From positions 2,792,001 through 2,856,000 of the forward strand of contig NZ_CP018155.1 of NCBI RefSeq assembly GCF_001889045.1: a DNA stretch of 64,000 nt, in the 5' to 3' direction. Every line of letters starts with the position of its first letter. Position 1 is the stretch's first letter. This stretch comes from Tenacibaculum todarodis (GTDB lineage: Bacteria; Bacteroidota; Bacteroidia; Flavobacteriales; Flavobacteriaceae). The notes below the pieces were generated by a model. It ran no database searches. It saw only the letters and a program-made list of their open reading frames with translations, and was not told the origin of the DNA. The translations under genes and the position numbers were made by a program. Positions 27,031 through 34,303 of this stretch are shown here, piece after piece.

Positions 27031-27174
27031 ATCCCTAAACAGCATTATCTGTTCTAGGTTCATTGGGTATGATCTCAGCCTTTCTTAGTAATCAGTAATC
27101 AGTAATCAGTCTACAGTTTAACTGCCTACTGAATACTAAAAAACTGCCAACTAAAATTAGCACCCCTTTATGAG
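27031..27174 (-). ncRNA. TPP riboswitch (THI element)
   Basis: On the minus strand the conserved THI-box segments appear in order: AAAGGGGTGC (5' side), GGCTGAGAT, ACCC, TGAACCT, AGATAATGCT and AGGGA (3' side). The CUGAGA and GAACC segments contact thiamine pyrophosphate in known structures. The optional P3 extension between GGGGTGC and CTGAGA is long, about 90 bases, and holds three copies of a 7-bp repeat. The element precedes the TonB receptor gene and follows a promoter. TPP binding is expected to lower receptor expression. Confidence 0.93.
27086..27109 (-). repeat. Three tandem 7-bp copies inside the riboswitch P3 arm
   Basis: On the plus strand the unit is AGTAATC, three copies followed by AGT. 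It forms the 3' half of the long P3 extension, opposite a TAGTATTCAGT segment with which it pairs with one mismatch. Confidence 0.8.
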
Positions 27175-27180
27175 AACGCG

Positions 27181-27215
27181 GCAAAGGTATATTGGAAAAA
27201 TTGATTAGAAAACAA
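27181..27215 (-). promoter_or_regulatory. Bacteroidota promoter of the riboswitch-receptor transcript
   Basis: On the minus strand a TTTG (27215-27212) is followed after 23 bases by TACCTTTG (27188-27181), a full match to TAnnTTTG. The predicted start of transcription falls just upstream of the riboswitch GGGGTGC segment. Confidence 0.7.
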
Positions 27216-27246
27216 AAAAACGATTTTTCTTTTTAGAAGCTATTTC

Positions 27247-27349
27247 CTGCTTTCACTACTCGCTTTTTTTGGCATTTCGACTACGCTCAATAACCAAAAA
27301 AGAGCTCAAACAAGCCGTTCAATCAGGGCTAAGCTTACTTGCCAATTAT
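27247..27349. repeat. Dispersed intergenic repeat, family A, degenerate copy 1
   Basis: It shares with three other places in the window a central pair CTTTTTTG / CAAAAAAG, a TTCAATC block and the tail TACTTGCCAATTA. It lies between arfB and the riboswitch promoter. The GGCGTT end is not preserved here. Confidence 0.6.
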
Positions 27350-27357
27350 TAGAAAAC

Positions 27358-27762
27358 TTAATCTAATTTTGGTTTTCTTCTCAAAGCTTTTTTAACGGAA
27401 GTTCTTTTTTTATGTTCTGCCTTTCTTTTAACAGAAGCTTTACTTGGTTTTGTTTTCCTTCTAATTTTGGGGCGTTTTATACCAATTTTAATAAGATCCA
27501 AAAAACGTTTAATGGCAATATCTTTATTTCTATGTTGAGAACGAGATTCTGAGCAATATAAAATAAGGATATTCTCTTTTGTAAGTTTAGATGAAAGTTT
27601 GTCCTTTAAACGTTCTTTTTCATCATCAGACAAAGAAGTAGAATTCTCTAAATCGAATGATAATTCTATTTTAGAAGACACTTTATTTACGTGTTGCCCA
27701 CCAGCACCAGAACTTCTGGTAGCCTTAAAAGATAATTCTTTTATGATGGTTTCAGAATTCAT
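27358..27762 (-). CDS. arfB: Alternative ribosome-rescue factor / peptidyl-tRNA hydrolase ArfB
   Basis: 134 residues. The catalytic GGQ motif is at residues 21-23 in the context SSGAGGQHVNKVSSKIEL, which marks ArfB and class I release factors. The protein lacks the codon-recognition domains of a true release factor and ends in a long basic tail (KRKAEHKKRTSVKKALRRKPK) that in ArfB enters the empty mRNA channel of a stalled ribosome. It frees ribosomes stuck on messages without a stop codon. The ATG overlaps the stop of the NadR-like gene by one base, so it is cotranslated with the thiamine-linked genes, although no functional link is known. Confidence 0.93.
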   Translation of the reverse strand: MNSETIIKELSFKATRSSGAGGQHVNKVSSKIELSFDLENSTSLSDDEKERLKDKLSSKLTKENILILYCSESRSQHRNKDIAIKRFLDLIKIGIKRPKIRRKTKPSKASVKRKAEHKKRTSVKKALRRKPKLD

Positions 27763-28421
27763 TAGTAATCAAAAGAATTACCAAAATCATCTGTATTCTG
27801 GTGTAAGAAATGCATATCTAAATCTAATAAAGAATCTGAAAAAGAAAATAAATCATCTTTCTCAGCAATCAATTTATCAATAGCAATTGTAGCTTCTTTA
27901 AGGCGCGTTTCTTTATCACCTTTTAATAAGATGTAGTTTTTGTTATGCTTTTTCAAGGCATTTTCAAAAGTAGTAAACATTTCCAAACGCTCTTCAGGTT
28001 TGTCGCGTAAATCATCTGCTTCCCAAGGCGTATCAATATAGGTTAGCAAATATAAATCGTATTTATTTTCTTTTGCTGCTTTATCTAATTCTGGATCAAC
28101 AAAACCGCCATAATATTCTTCTGAATACACTTTGGTTTCTAATAAATCGGTATCACAAATTAAAACCTTATCAGCTTTTTTAGCTAAGGTGTTTTCTAAT
28201 TTCATTTGCCCTTTTGCAATAGGAATTAAATCAGAAGCCTCGCAAGTTTTACGTTCGTTATTCCATTTGTCTTGTAAATACTCACGTGCAAATTCTGGTG
28301 CCCAAACAGTATTGTAATGACGTGCAAGTTGTGTAGAAAGTGTAGTTTTACCTGTGCTTTCTGGTCCAAATAAAACAACCTTTACAAGATTGATTGATTT
28401 TTGTCTAAGTTTTTTTTCCAT
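27762..28421 (-). CDS. NadR-like P-loop kinase, candidate thiamine (or nicotinamide riboside) kinase
   Basis: 219 residues. Walker A is LFGPESTGKTTLS near residues 18-30, followed by WAPEFAREYLQDKW and LICDTDLLETKVY, the pattern of the kinase domain of NadR (ribosylnicotinamide kinase). The nucleotidyl-transferase domain of full NadR is absent. It overlaps the permease gene by 40 bases, a sign of translational coupling. With PnuC-type carriers a cytoplasmic kinase usually traps the substrate by phosphorylation. Because the neighbours are a thiamine-binding-family protein and a TPP-riboswitch receptor, I infer thiamine as substrate; nicotinamide riboside is the alternative and cannot be excluded by sequence. 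Confidence 0.8.
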   Translation of the reverse strand: MEKKLRQKSINLVKVVLFGPESTGKTTLSTQLARHYNTVWAPEFAREYLQDKWNNERKTCEASDLIPIAKGQMKLENTLAKKADKVLICDTDLLETKVYSEEYYGGFVDPELDKAAKENKYDLYLLTYIDTPWEADDLRDKPEERLEMFTTFENALKKHNKNYILLKGDKETRLKEATIAIDKLIAEKDDLFSFSDSLLDLDMHFLHQNTDDFGNSFDY

Positions 28422-29014
28422 GCTATGTAGCCAAATATTGCTATAAATGTAAATCCAAAATATTGGAAACTTGTAAATGTAAATCCTTTATAGAAGTATA
28501 AAGGTACAGAAATGATGTTTCCTACAATCCAGAATAACCAATTTTCTATTTTTCTTTTTGCCATTAACCACATACCAACAAAGAAAATTGCTGTTGTAAT
28601 AGTGTCTGCATACGCAACCCAACTTGTCCATTTGTCAAAGGTTTTGTAAACGATATAAACAAAAACTAAGGTTGCTAAAAAGATGGCTATTGAAATTTTC
28701 TTGTCTTTTAATGTAGTTTTAGAAATCGGATTAACAACTTCTCCATCTTTTGTACGAGTCCAAATATACCAACCATAAACACTCATTATAAAATAGTAGC
28801 CATTAATCATCATATCACCTAAAAGTTCCCATTTTAAAAGCAAATAGACAAAAATTGCGGTACTTATCATTCCAGTTGGAAACACCCAAATTTTATTTTG
28901 TTTGGAGAACCAAACAGATAAAAAACCAAAAATTACTGCTATAATTTCTAAAGTTGTATCAACTGTAGAATAGTCTTTATATTGACCAAAAAGGAAATCA
29001 AAAATGTGGCTCAT
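28382..29014 (-). CDS. pnuT: PnuC-type permease, probably thiamine transporter PnuT
   Basis: 210 residues with about seven helices. Family features include the segment IAVIFGFLSVWFSKQNKIWVFPTG near the N-terminus and WLFWIVGNIISVPLYFYKG near residues 170-190, matching the W-x-x-W-x-x-x-N/D substrate-site region of PnuC proteins. PnuC proteins facilitate diffusion of vitamins; PnuC takes nicotinamide riboside, PnuT takes thiamine. The choice of PnuT is by context: the gene overlaps a thiamine-binding-family gene upstream by 17 bases, and a TPP-riboswitch TonB receptor lies downstream. The gene itself has no riboswitch of its own in front. Confidence 0.82.
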   Translation of the reverse strand: MSHIFDFLFGQYKDYSTVDTTLEIIAVIFGFLSVWFSKQNKIWVFPTGMISTAIFVYLLLKWELLGDMMINGYYFIMSVYGWYIWTRTKDGEVVNPISKTTLKDKKISIAIFLATLVFVYIVYKTFDKWTSWVAYADTITTAIFFVGMWLMAKRKIENWLFWIVGNIISVPLYFYKGFTFTSFQYFGFTFIAIFGYIAWKKNLDKNQSIL

Positions 29015-29258
29015 AATTACTTCTATCAGATTTTACTATTTTTAAATTTACGACAACATTTTCTTGATTTTCAAACGATTTTTTAATTTCTGAAGTTAAA
29101 AAAGGCATTAATAAATCATATTCGCCATAAATTTGAGTGCTCATTGGGTTTTCTAAAACAGTAAACTTAGATGCGCGTAAACGTTTTATAAACGTAATAA
29201 TATGATCCTCAAAATTATTATTGAGAGGTAACAAAGTAAGTTCTATAGATATTTTCAT
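28998..29258 (-). CDS. Thiamine-binding family protein (MTH1187/YkoF type)
   Basis: 86 residues. It begins MKISIELTLLPL and contains ENPMSTQIYGEYDLLM and NLKIVKSDRSNY, the pattern of the small ferredoxin-like-fold Thiamine_BP proteins, whose relatives bind thiamine or hydroxymethylpyrimidine. I use the ATG at 29258, because a frame opening 24 bases earlier adds a non-conserved MIFKNNFL. It is the first gene of a set of four overlapping genes (thiamine-binding protein, permease, kinase, arfB). The upstream 119 bases hold only a hairpin repeat, with no riboswitch. Confidence is good for the family, moderate for the ligand. Confidence 0.8.
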   Translation of the reverse strand: MKISIELTLLPLNNNFEDHIITFIKRLRASKFTVLENPMSTQIYGEYDLLMPFLTSEIKKSFENQENVVVNLKIVKSDRSNYEPHF

Positions 29259-29302
29259 TAGAAAATTATTTTTAAAAATCAAAAGTACATTTTTATAATC
29301 AA

Positions 29303-29369
29303 TGTCATTCCTGCGGAGGCAGGAATCTCGATTATGTATTTATAGATTCCTGCCTTCGCAGGAATGACA
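29303..29369. repeat. Dispersed hairpin repeat, family B, copy 1
   Basis: Two inverted arms, TGTCATTCCTGCG...GGCAGGAATC and GATTCCTGCC...CGCAGGAATGACA, separated by about 17 bases. Each arm is itself a small hairpin (CCTGC / GCAGG). A near-identical double element lies at 46857-46935. It is the only feature between the thiamine-binding gene and the GGGP synthase gene. Confidence 0.85.
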
Positions 29370-29377
29370 AAACACAA

Positions 29378-30100
29378 CTATTTTTTCAATTGATTAAAAA
29401 ATGATGTGTCTTTTTCAAAAGCAGTTCCAATTACCACTAAATCTGCTCCTGCATTAAAGGCTTCATCTAATTGTTTTTTAGAACAAATTCCGCCTCCAAC
29501 AATTAAGGGAATAGATAAATTATCAGAAACTGCTTTAATAATGTTTTCATTTACAGAAATTTTTGCGCCACTTCCAGCTTCTAAATAAATAAGTTTTTTA
29601 CCTGAGAATTCACCAGCTAAAGCAGTGTTTAAAACAAGTTTTAAATTGTCTTGAGAAATTGGTGTTGTATTACTTACTTTTTGAGTTGCAGTTTTAGTTC
29701 CTCCGTCAATTAAGATGTAACCAGTTGGTAAAATATCTAAATCTGATTTTTTTAAAATTGAAGCAGCTTTAATTTGTTGCTCAATTAAATATTCAGGATT
29801 TCTACCAGAAAGTAAACTTAAAAACAAGATTCCGTCTGCTTTTTGTGAAATTTGTGAAACATCACCAGGAAATAAAATAACAGGTAAATCAGTAGTTTCT
29901 TTTATAGCAGAAACTACGTTTTCTGTTTGGTTTTTTTCATCTGTACTTCCCCCAACAAAAATATGCGTAGCAATAGATTGATGCACTTTTTCAAAAAATG
30001 AAACTGTATTTTCAACTTCAAACTTTTCTGGGTCAATTAAAACTGCTAATAGTTTTTTGTTTGCTGCTTTTGCTGATATAATGTTTTGGTAAATATTCAC
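29378..30100 (-). CDS. Geranylgeranylglyceryl-phosphate synthase family protein (GGGPS/PcrB)
   Basis: 240 residues of a TIM barrel. Conserved segments: LLAVLIDPEKF near residue 18, THIFVGGSTD near 46, LPVILFPGDVSQIS near 72, GILFLSLLSGRNPEYLI near 90, YLEAGSGA near 172, and LIVGGGICSK...GADLVVIGTAF near the C-terminus. The enzyme joins sn-glycerol-1-phosphate to a polyprenyl chain by an ether bond. The family is archaeal in origin but well known in Flavobacteria, where chain length and product use are less clear. The start is GTG at 30100, which gives the usual MNIYQNII beginning. A TATTTTCG box ends five bases before it. Confidence 0.92.
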   Translation of the reverse strand: MNIYQNIISAKAANKKLLAVLIDPEKFEVENTVSFFEKVHQSIATHIFVGGSTDEKNQTENVVSAIKETTDLPVILFPGDVSQISQKADGILFLSLLSGRNPEYLIEQQIKAASILKKSDLDILPTGYILIDGGTKTATQKVSNTTPISQDNLKLVLNTALAGEFSGKKLIYLEAGSGAKISVNENIIKAVSDNLSIPLIVGGGICSKKQLDEAFNAGADLVVIGTAFEKDTSFFNQLKK

Positions 30101-30105
30101 AATTG

Positions 30106-30113
30106 CGAAAATA
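30106..30113 (-). promoter_or_regulatory. Weak minus-7-like box upstream of GGGPS
   Basis: TATTTTCG on the minus strand differs by one base from TAnnTTTG and ends five bases before the GTG start. If real, the message would be leaderless. No clear minus-33 element is seen. Confidence 0.35.
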
Positions 30114-30150
30114 CAAATTACTAAATTATAGATAATAATTAGTTTTTATT

Positions 30151-31032
30151 CTATTTAAAAATAGCATATTTTTTTCTAAAACTTAAAGGTGTAAAACCGG
30201 TTTTTAATTTAAAAAACTTAGAAAAATAAGCATAATTTGTAAATTGTAGCGTATCAGAAATATCTGCTAAATTATTTTCAGAGTGTATCATTAACCTTTT
30301 AGATTCTAAAATAATTCTCTCAGAAATTAACTGACTTGTAGTTTTATTAATTGCATTTTTTACAACTCTGTTAAGGTGTTTTGTTGTTATATTTAATTGA
30401 TTTGCATAAAACTTAGGGAATTTTTCTCTATAAAAATTTGTGTTAATTAAATTTTCTAAGTTTTCTAATATTACAGAGTAATTAGTAGAAACCAATTCTT
30501 CTATATCAATATTAGCTGTATAAGCTCTTGTTAGTTCTATGTAAATATTATTTACAATGTTTGTTATTTTTAATTCTCGTAATAAGTTTTTCTGAAGATA
30601 TTCTTTATATACTTCTTCAAAAAGCATTTTTAATTTATTTAATTCTTTTTTCGATAAATCTAATAAAGGTGGATTTTGGTTAGAATAAAAAAATGGAAAT
30701 GACTGAAGTGTATGGTCTAAAAATTTTAAATTATAAAATTCTAATGAATGAAAAAATATAAAACCTTCTGGTTTTGTTTCAAACTTCCAAGAGTGTGTTT
30801 GTCCAGGTTTTAAGAAAAATACTTTACCAGAATTAACTTGGTAAGAATTAAAGTCTATTTCATGAGTTCCAGAACCTTGTGTAAATATAACGCAAAGGTA
30901 AAAGTTATGGCTATGTGGCTTTTTTAATAACTTCTTATTTAAATCTATATGATTCGAAAATGAATTGATGTAGAAATCATTTAATGTTTCAGGTTCTTTA
31001 AATTGATTAATTTTTAAAACTGGTATTTTCAT
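30151..31032 (-). CDS. AraC family transcriptional regulator
   Basis: 293 residues. The N-terminal half is a cupin-like ligand-binding domain (KPHSHNFYLCVIFTQGSGTHE near 38-58, then GKVFFLKPGQTHSW near 68-82). The C-terminal 100 residues are the double helix-turn-helix domain, with AQLNIT-type helix (NQLNITTKHLNRVVKN) and DISDTLQFTNYAYFSKFFKLKTGFTPLSFRKK in two parts. Such regulators respond to small molecules and usually control a nearby gene. The divergent neighbour is the DUF983 gene, 96 bases away, so autoregulation or control of that gene is possible. The inducer is unknown. Confidence 0.92.
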   Translation of the reverse strand: MKIPVLKINQFKEPETLNDFYINSFSNHIDLNKKLLKKPHSHNFYLCVIFTQGSGTHEIDFNSYQVNSGKVFFLKPGQTHSWKFETKPEGFIFFHSLEFYNLKFLDHTLQSFPFFYSNQNPPLLDLSKKELNKLKMLFEEVYKEYLQKNLLRELKITNIVNNIYIELTRAYTANIDIEELVSTNYSVILENLENLINTNFYREKFPKFYANQLNITTKHLNRVVKNAINKTTSQLISERIILESKRLMIHSENNLADISDTLQFTNYAYFSKFFKLKTGFTPLSFRKKYAIFK

Positions 31033-31096
31033 GATGATGTCTTAAAAGTATAAAAAATGGCGATTATGTTATATGAAGTTTCTAACTATATTACTT

Positions 31097-31104
31097 TAAT
31101 TTTG
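31097..31104 (+). promoter_or_regulatory. Minus-7 promoter box of the DUF983 gene
   Basis: TAATTTTG matches TAnnTTTG. It lies 24 bases before the ATG at 31129 and downstream of the alternative ATG at 31057, which supports the shorter gene model. Confidence 0.55.
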
Positions 31105-31128
31105 CATAAAAATAGTATAAATATTATG

Positions 31129-31479
31129 CCAAAAGTATTAAATATATTAAAATGTAAATGTCCTAATTGTAAAGATGGGAAAATGTTTTATAAGACAGGT
31201 AACTTTTTGTTACTTAAAGCACCAAAAATGAATGCTTTTTGTAAAAAGTGTAATTTTAAATTCGAAAAAGAACCTGGTTTCTTCTTCGGGTCTATGTTTG
31301 TAAGTTACGCTCTTGTAGCTGCAGAAATGATAGCAACTGCAGTTTTATTTAGATTAATATTAAACTTTTCATATATAAATGTTATCATAATTGCTATAAC
31401 AATAGCTATACTATTAAGTACTTTTAACTTTAGAAGCTCTAGATCTATTTGGATTTATATGTTTTATAGTGAAGATTAG
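31129..31479 (+). CDS. DUF983 family small membrane protein with zinc-ribbon-like N-terminus
   Basis: 116 residues. The N-terminus has two CxxC pairs, CKCPNCKDGKMF near residues 9-20 and FCKKCNFKF near 40, as in DUF983. The motif EPGFFFGSMFVSYAL marks the family and starts the first of two membrane helices; the second is an Ile-rich stretch near 82-102. The protein ends shortly after RSSRSIWIYMF. Function is unknown; the cysteine pairs suggest metal binding. I prefer the ATG at 31129, since the earlier ATG at 31057 would add 24 residues without resemblance and lies upstream of the promoter box. It converges with the phosphopantetheinyl transferase gene, eight bases away. Confidence 0.85.
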   Translation, partial: PKVLNILKCKCPNCKDGKMFYKTGNFLLLKAPKMNAFCKKCNFKFEKEPGFFFGSMFVSYALVAAEMIATAVLFRLILNFSYINVIIIAITIAILLSTFNFRSSRSIWIYMFYSED

Positions 31480-31487
31480 GTTTTTCA

Positions 31488-32114
31488 TTAATAAGCAAAA
31501 ACACAAGTAAAACCATCAAACTCTAAAAAGTGAATTCCGTATGAATTAATTTCTCCTTCATATCTAATCTCTCCAGTAGTTCTTTCATCTTCAAACTTAA
31601 AATCTTCAATATAAATATGATGTAAGAATAAGAGTTTTTTCTTTCCGTAGATTTTATACAAACTTTCTTTTGCTCCCCAAACAATCGTCAATTTACTAAT
31701 TAATGCATCATGATTTGCAATGGTTTTGTATTCTTCAATTGGTGTGAATTTATGCGCTATTTTTAAGATTTTATCACGTTGTTTTTCAATATCAATTCCA
31801 ACATGTTTATCATCAGAAATAATTAAGCCAGAAAAGGTAAAAGAATGCGTGATAGAAATATGCTTTCCATCTTTTAAATAGGGTTTCCCAAATTCATCAT
31901 AAAACAAATCATTATCTGTATAACCTGCTTCTTTTAGCAAATGTCTAACGCTTAGAAAACCGCGTTGATGCAATTCAGATTTCATTCCGTTTAAACGAGT
32001 TTGACTGTTCTCTGTCAGAATAATATCTGCATTTAATGCTTCAAAAGATTCTTCAATCTTCCAAATCAGAACTTTAGTGTTATTATCTACCGTTAAACTT
32101 TTGTAAAGAGCCAT
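31488..32114 (-). CDS. 4'-phosphopantetheinyl transferase superfamily protein
   Basis: 208 residues, the two-subdomain Sfp/AcpT-like size. Magnesium and CoA-binding motifs are visible: KHISITHSFTFSGL near 85-98, VGIDIEKQRDKI near 107-118, and the catalytic WGAKESLYKIYG near 145-156. The enzyme moves the phosphopantetheine arm of CoA to carrier proteins. A dedicated carrier partner is not in the window, so it may serve fatty-acid ACP or a secondary-metabolite carrier elsewhere. It is divergent from ahcY with 61 bases between, which share a promoter region. Confidence 0.92.
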   Translation of the reverse strand: MALYKSLTVDNNTKVLIWKIEESFEALNADIILTENSQTRLNGMKSELHQRGFLSVRHLLKEAGYTDNDLFYDEFGKPYLKDGKHISITHSFTFSGLIISDDKHVGIDIEKQRDKILKIAHKFTPIEEYKTIANHDALISKLTIVWGAKESLYKIYGKKKLLFLHHIYIEDFKFEDERTTGEIRYEGEINSYGIHFLEFDGFTCVFAY

Positions 32115-32134
32115 AATTTTTAAAATGGATGTCG

Positions 32135-32142
32135 TAACTTTG
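32135..32142 (+). promoter_or_regulatory. Minus-7 promoter box of ahcY
   Basis: TAACTTTG matches TAnnTTTG and lies 33 bases before the ahcY ATG. The minus-33 partner is not clear. Confidence 0.55.
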
Positions 32143-32175
32143 CAGCTCGAAAATTAGAATATAAATATACAAAAT

Positions 32176-33489
32176 ATGAGCACAACAACAGCTTACGTAC
32201 CATTTAAAGTTAAAGATATTTCTTTAGCTGATTGGGGAAGAAAAGAAATTTTATTGGCTGAAGCAGAAATGCCAGGCTTAATGTCTTTAAGAGAAGAATA
32301 TAAAAACGAACAACCATTAAAAGGTGCAAGAATTGCAGGATGTTTACATATGACAATTCAAACTGCTGTTTTAATTGAAACTTTACAAGCTTTAGGAGCA
32401 GAAGTTACTTGGAGTTCTTGTAATATTTTCTCTACACAAGATCAAGCTGCTGCTGCAATTGCTGCTGCAGGAACACCTGTGTATGCATGGAAAGATATGA
32501 CAGAAGAAGAGTTTGACTGGTGTATTGAGCAAACTTTATTCTTTGGTGAAGATAAAAAACCATTAAACTTAATTTTAGATGATGGTGGAGATTTAACAAA
32601 CATGGTGTTAGATAAATATCCAGAACTAGCTGCAGGAATCAACGGTTTATCAGAAGAAACTACTACTGGAGTTCACCGTTTATACGATAGAGTAAAAGCA
32701 GGAACATTACCAATGCCAGCAATTAACGTAAACGATTCTGTTACTAAATCTAAATTTGATAACAAATACGGTTGTAAAGAATCTGCAGTAGATGCAATTA
32801 GAAGAGCAACAGATATTATGTTAGCAGGAAAGCGTGTAACTGTTTGTGGTTATGGAGATGTTGGTAAAGGAACAGCTGCTTCTTTTAAAGGTGCAGGTTC
32901 AATTGTAACCGTAACTGAAATCGATCCTATTTGTGCTTTACAAGCTGCAATGGACGGTTTTGAAGTGAAGAAATTAGAAACTGTTGTTGCTAATTCTGAC
33001 ATTATTATTACAACTACAGGAAACAAAGATATTATTCAAGGTCGTCATTTCGAAGCAATGAAAGACAAGGTAATAGTTTGTAATATTGGACATTTCGATA
33101 ACGAAATTGACATGGCTTGGTTAAATAAAGAGCACGGAAATACAAAAGATACAATCAAACCTCAAGTTGATAAATACAACATTGCAGGAAACGATATTAT
33201 TATTCTTGCAGAAGGACGTTTAGTAAACTTAGGTTGTGCAACAGGTCACCCAAGTTTTGTAATGAGTAACTCATTTACAAACCAAACTTTAGCACAAATT
33301 GAATTGTGGACAAACAGAGATGCTTACGAAAACGAAGTGTACATGTTACCAAAACATTTAGATGAAAAAGTAGCAAAATTACACTTAGCTAAAATTGGTG
33401 TTGAGTTAACAGAATTACGTTCTGATCAAGCATCTTATATTGGTGTAACTGTTGAAGGTCCTTATAAGCCAGAACATTATAGATATTAA
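32176..33489 (+). CDS. ahcY: Adenosylhomocysteinase
   Basis: 437 residues. It splits S-adenosylhomocysteine into homocysteine and adenosine, removing the product that inhibits methyltransferases. Visible signatures: [16 protein letters not shown] near 78-93, [10 protein letters not shown] near 136, the substrate-binding [21 protein letters not shown] near 188-208 in two parts, and the NAD-binding loop [14 protein letters not shown] near 224-237. The C-terminus ends [10 protein letters not shown] as in all homologues. Length is normal, without the extra loop of some plant and mycobacterial forms. It is monocistronic, followed by a terminator. Confidence 0.98.
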   Translation: MSTTTAYVPFKVKDISLADWGRKEILLAEAEMPGLMSLREEYKNEQPLKGARIAGCLHMTIQTAVLIETLQALGAEVTWSSCNIFSTQDQAAAAIAAAGTPVYAWKDMTEEEFDWCIEQTLFFGEDKKPLNLILDDGGDLTNMVLDKYPELAAGINGLSEETTTGVHRLYDRVKAGTLPMPAINVNDSVTKSKFDNKYGCKESAVDAIRRATDIMLAGKRVTVCGYGDVGKGTAASFKGAGSIVTVTEIDPICALQAAMDGFEVKKLETVVANSDIIITTTGNKDIIQGRHFEAMKDKVIVCNIGHFDNEIDMAWLNKEHGNTKDTIKPQVDKYNIAGNDIIILAEGRLVNLGCATGHPSFVMSNSFTNQTLAQIELWTNRDAYENEVYMLPKHLDEKVAKLHLAKIGVELTELRSDQASYIGVTVEGPYKPEHYRY

Positions 33490-33546
33490 ATAGTTGTTAG
33501 GTTTTAGTCGTTAGTTATTAGTAACAACTTAACTTTAAAAACTATT

Positions 33547-33590
33547 TGTCATTTCGAAATGAGCCTTTTTAGGCGATTGAGAAATCTCAT
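33547..33590. repeat. Dispersed repeat, family B variant, copy 2
   Basis: TGTCATTTCGAAATGAG, an 18-base middle part, then GAGAAATCTCAT. It is 76 percent or so like the copy at 33636 by eye. The inner CATTTCGAAATG is a perfect 12-bp palindrome. Confidence 0.75.
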
Positions 33591-33597
33591 AAAAATC

Positions 33598-33629
33598 AAA
33601 ACCCTTACATTAGTTGTGAGGGTTTTTTC
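33598..33629 (+). terminator. Terminator downstream of ahcY
   Basis: Stem AAACCCTTACA / TGTGAGGGTTT with one G-T pair, followed by six Ts. It sits between two copies of the family B repeat. Confidence 0.82.
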
Positions 33630-33635
33630 TTACTC

Positions 33636-33680
33636 TGTCATTCCGAAATGAGTCTTTTTAAGCCGATTGAGGAATCTCTT
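33636..33680. repeat. Dispersed repeat, family B variant, copy 3
   Basis: TGTCATTCCGAAATGAG, a middle part TCTTTTTAAGCCG, then GAGGAATCTC. It is clearly related to the copy 90 bases upstream. Confidence 0.75.
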
Positions 33681-33686
33681 TTTTTT

Positions 33687-33804
33687 GGCGTTTTAACAGG
33701 CTGGAATTTACCTAGAGCGCAGTCGAAAGGCTATATCTTTTTTCAGAAAAAGAAAAAAGGTTAAGAATATCAATAGATATTCGAACGGTTTCAATCTTTA
33801 ACGC
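33687..33804. repeat. Dispersed intergenic repeat, family A, copy 2
   Basis: It begins GGCGTTTTAACAGGCT and ends TTTCAATCTTTAACGC, with an inner CTTTTTT / AAAAAAGG pair. The same landmarks occur at 41222 and 61048. The GAGCGCAGTCGAAAGG block is shared with 41222. Confidence 0.7.
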
Positions 33805-33841
33805 AATAAAATGATTAAATTTATACTCGAAAATCGACTTT

Positions 33842-34303
33842 ATGAATACTGAAAAACTAGATTATTTATTACAACGAATAGAGGGTTATATTGAAAATCA
33901 TGAAGTATTAAAATTAGATATTTCTAAAGCATCTGTAGGTTGGCATTTAGATCATAGTCTTAAGGTAGTTAATGCGGTAGTTAAAACACTCCAAGAATCT
34001 GATCCAACAACATATAAAAACAATTTTAGTTTTGTTGGTAAAGTGTTTTTTGCTTTAGGTTTTTTTCCTCGTGGAAAAGCAAAAGCTCCAAAACATGTAA
34101 AACCACCAGAAGTGGTTTTAAAAGAAGATATAATTTTGCAACTTGAAATAGCAAAAACGAATATTAAAACAATCTCAAGTTTAGATAACAACGCTTATTT
34201 TAAACACCCTCTTTTTAGACATATCAATAAAAAAAGAGTTGTTCGGTTTTTGGTTTTGCATACAAATCATCATGTGAAAATTATAAATGAAATTACTTCC
34301 TAA
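33842..34303 (+). CDS. DUF1569 / DinB-like protein
   Basis: 153 residues. Likely metal-ligand histidines sit in VGWHLDHSLKV near residues 39-48 and LHTNHHVKII near 141-150, the placing of the three-His site in the DinB/DUF1569 four-helix fold. Middle region GFFPRGKAKAPKHVKPPE is the family's basic loop. No enzymatic role is established for the family; DinB relatives include thiol transferases. The 3' end overlaps the convergent T9SS cargo gene by 11 bases. Confidence 0.85.
   Translation: MNTEKLDYLLQRIEGYIENHEVLKLDISKASVGWHLDHSLKVVNAVVKTLQESDPTTYKNNFSFVGKVFFALGFFPRGKAKAPKHVKPPEVVLKEDIILQLEIAKTNIKTISSLDNNAYFKHPLFRHINKKRVVRFLVLHTNHHVKIINEITS

Larger units (their letters stand above)
33490..33841. 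other. Intergenic region rich in repeats, no gene seen
   Basis: The 352 bases hold, in order, a short stretch related to the 7-bp repeat at 181 (GTTAGTTATTAG near 33510), two family B repeat copies around a terminator, and one family A repeat. No start-to-stop frame of useful length or RNA gene is apparent. Confidence 0.75.

Noticed and set aside
28382..29014. Permease as a nicotinamide riboside transporter (PnuC proper)
   Set aside because: Not excluded by sequence, but less likely given the thiamine-binding gene and TPP riboswitch next to it; kept as the stated alternative.
23553..29258. A defence or phage island
   Set aside because: All genes have metabolic or ribosomal roles; no nuclease-helicase sets, integrase, or phage structural genes are visible anywhere in the window.
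29259..29377. A second TPP riboswitch in front of the thiamine-binding gene
   Set aside because: The gap holds only the family B hairpin pair; no CTGAGA or GAACCT segments were found on either strand.
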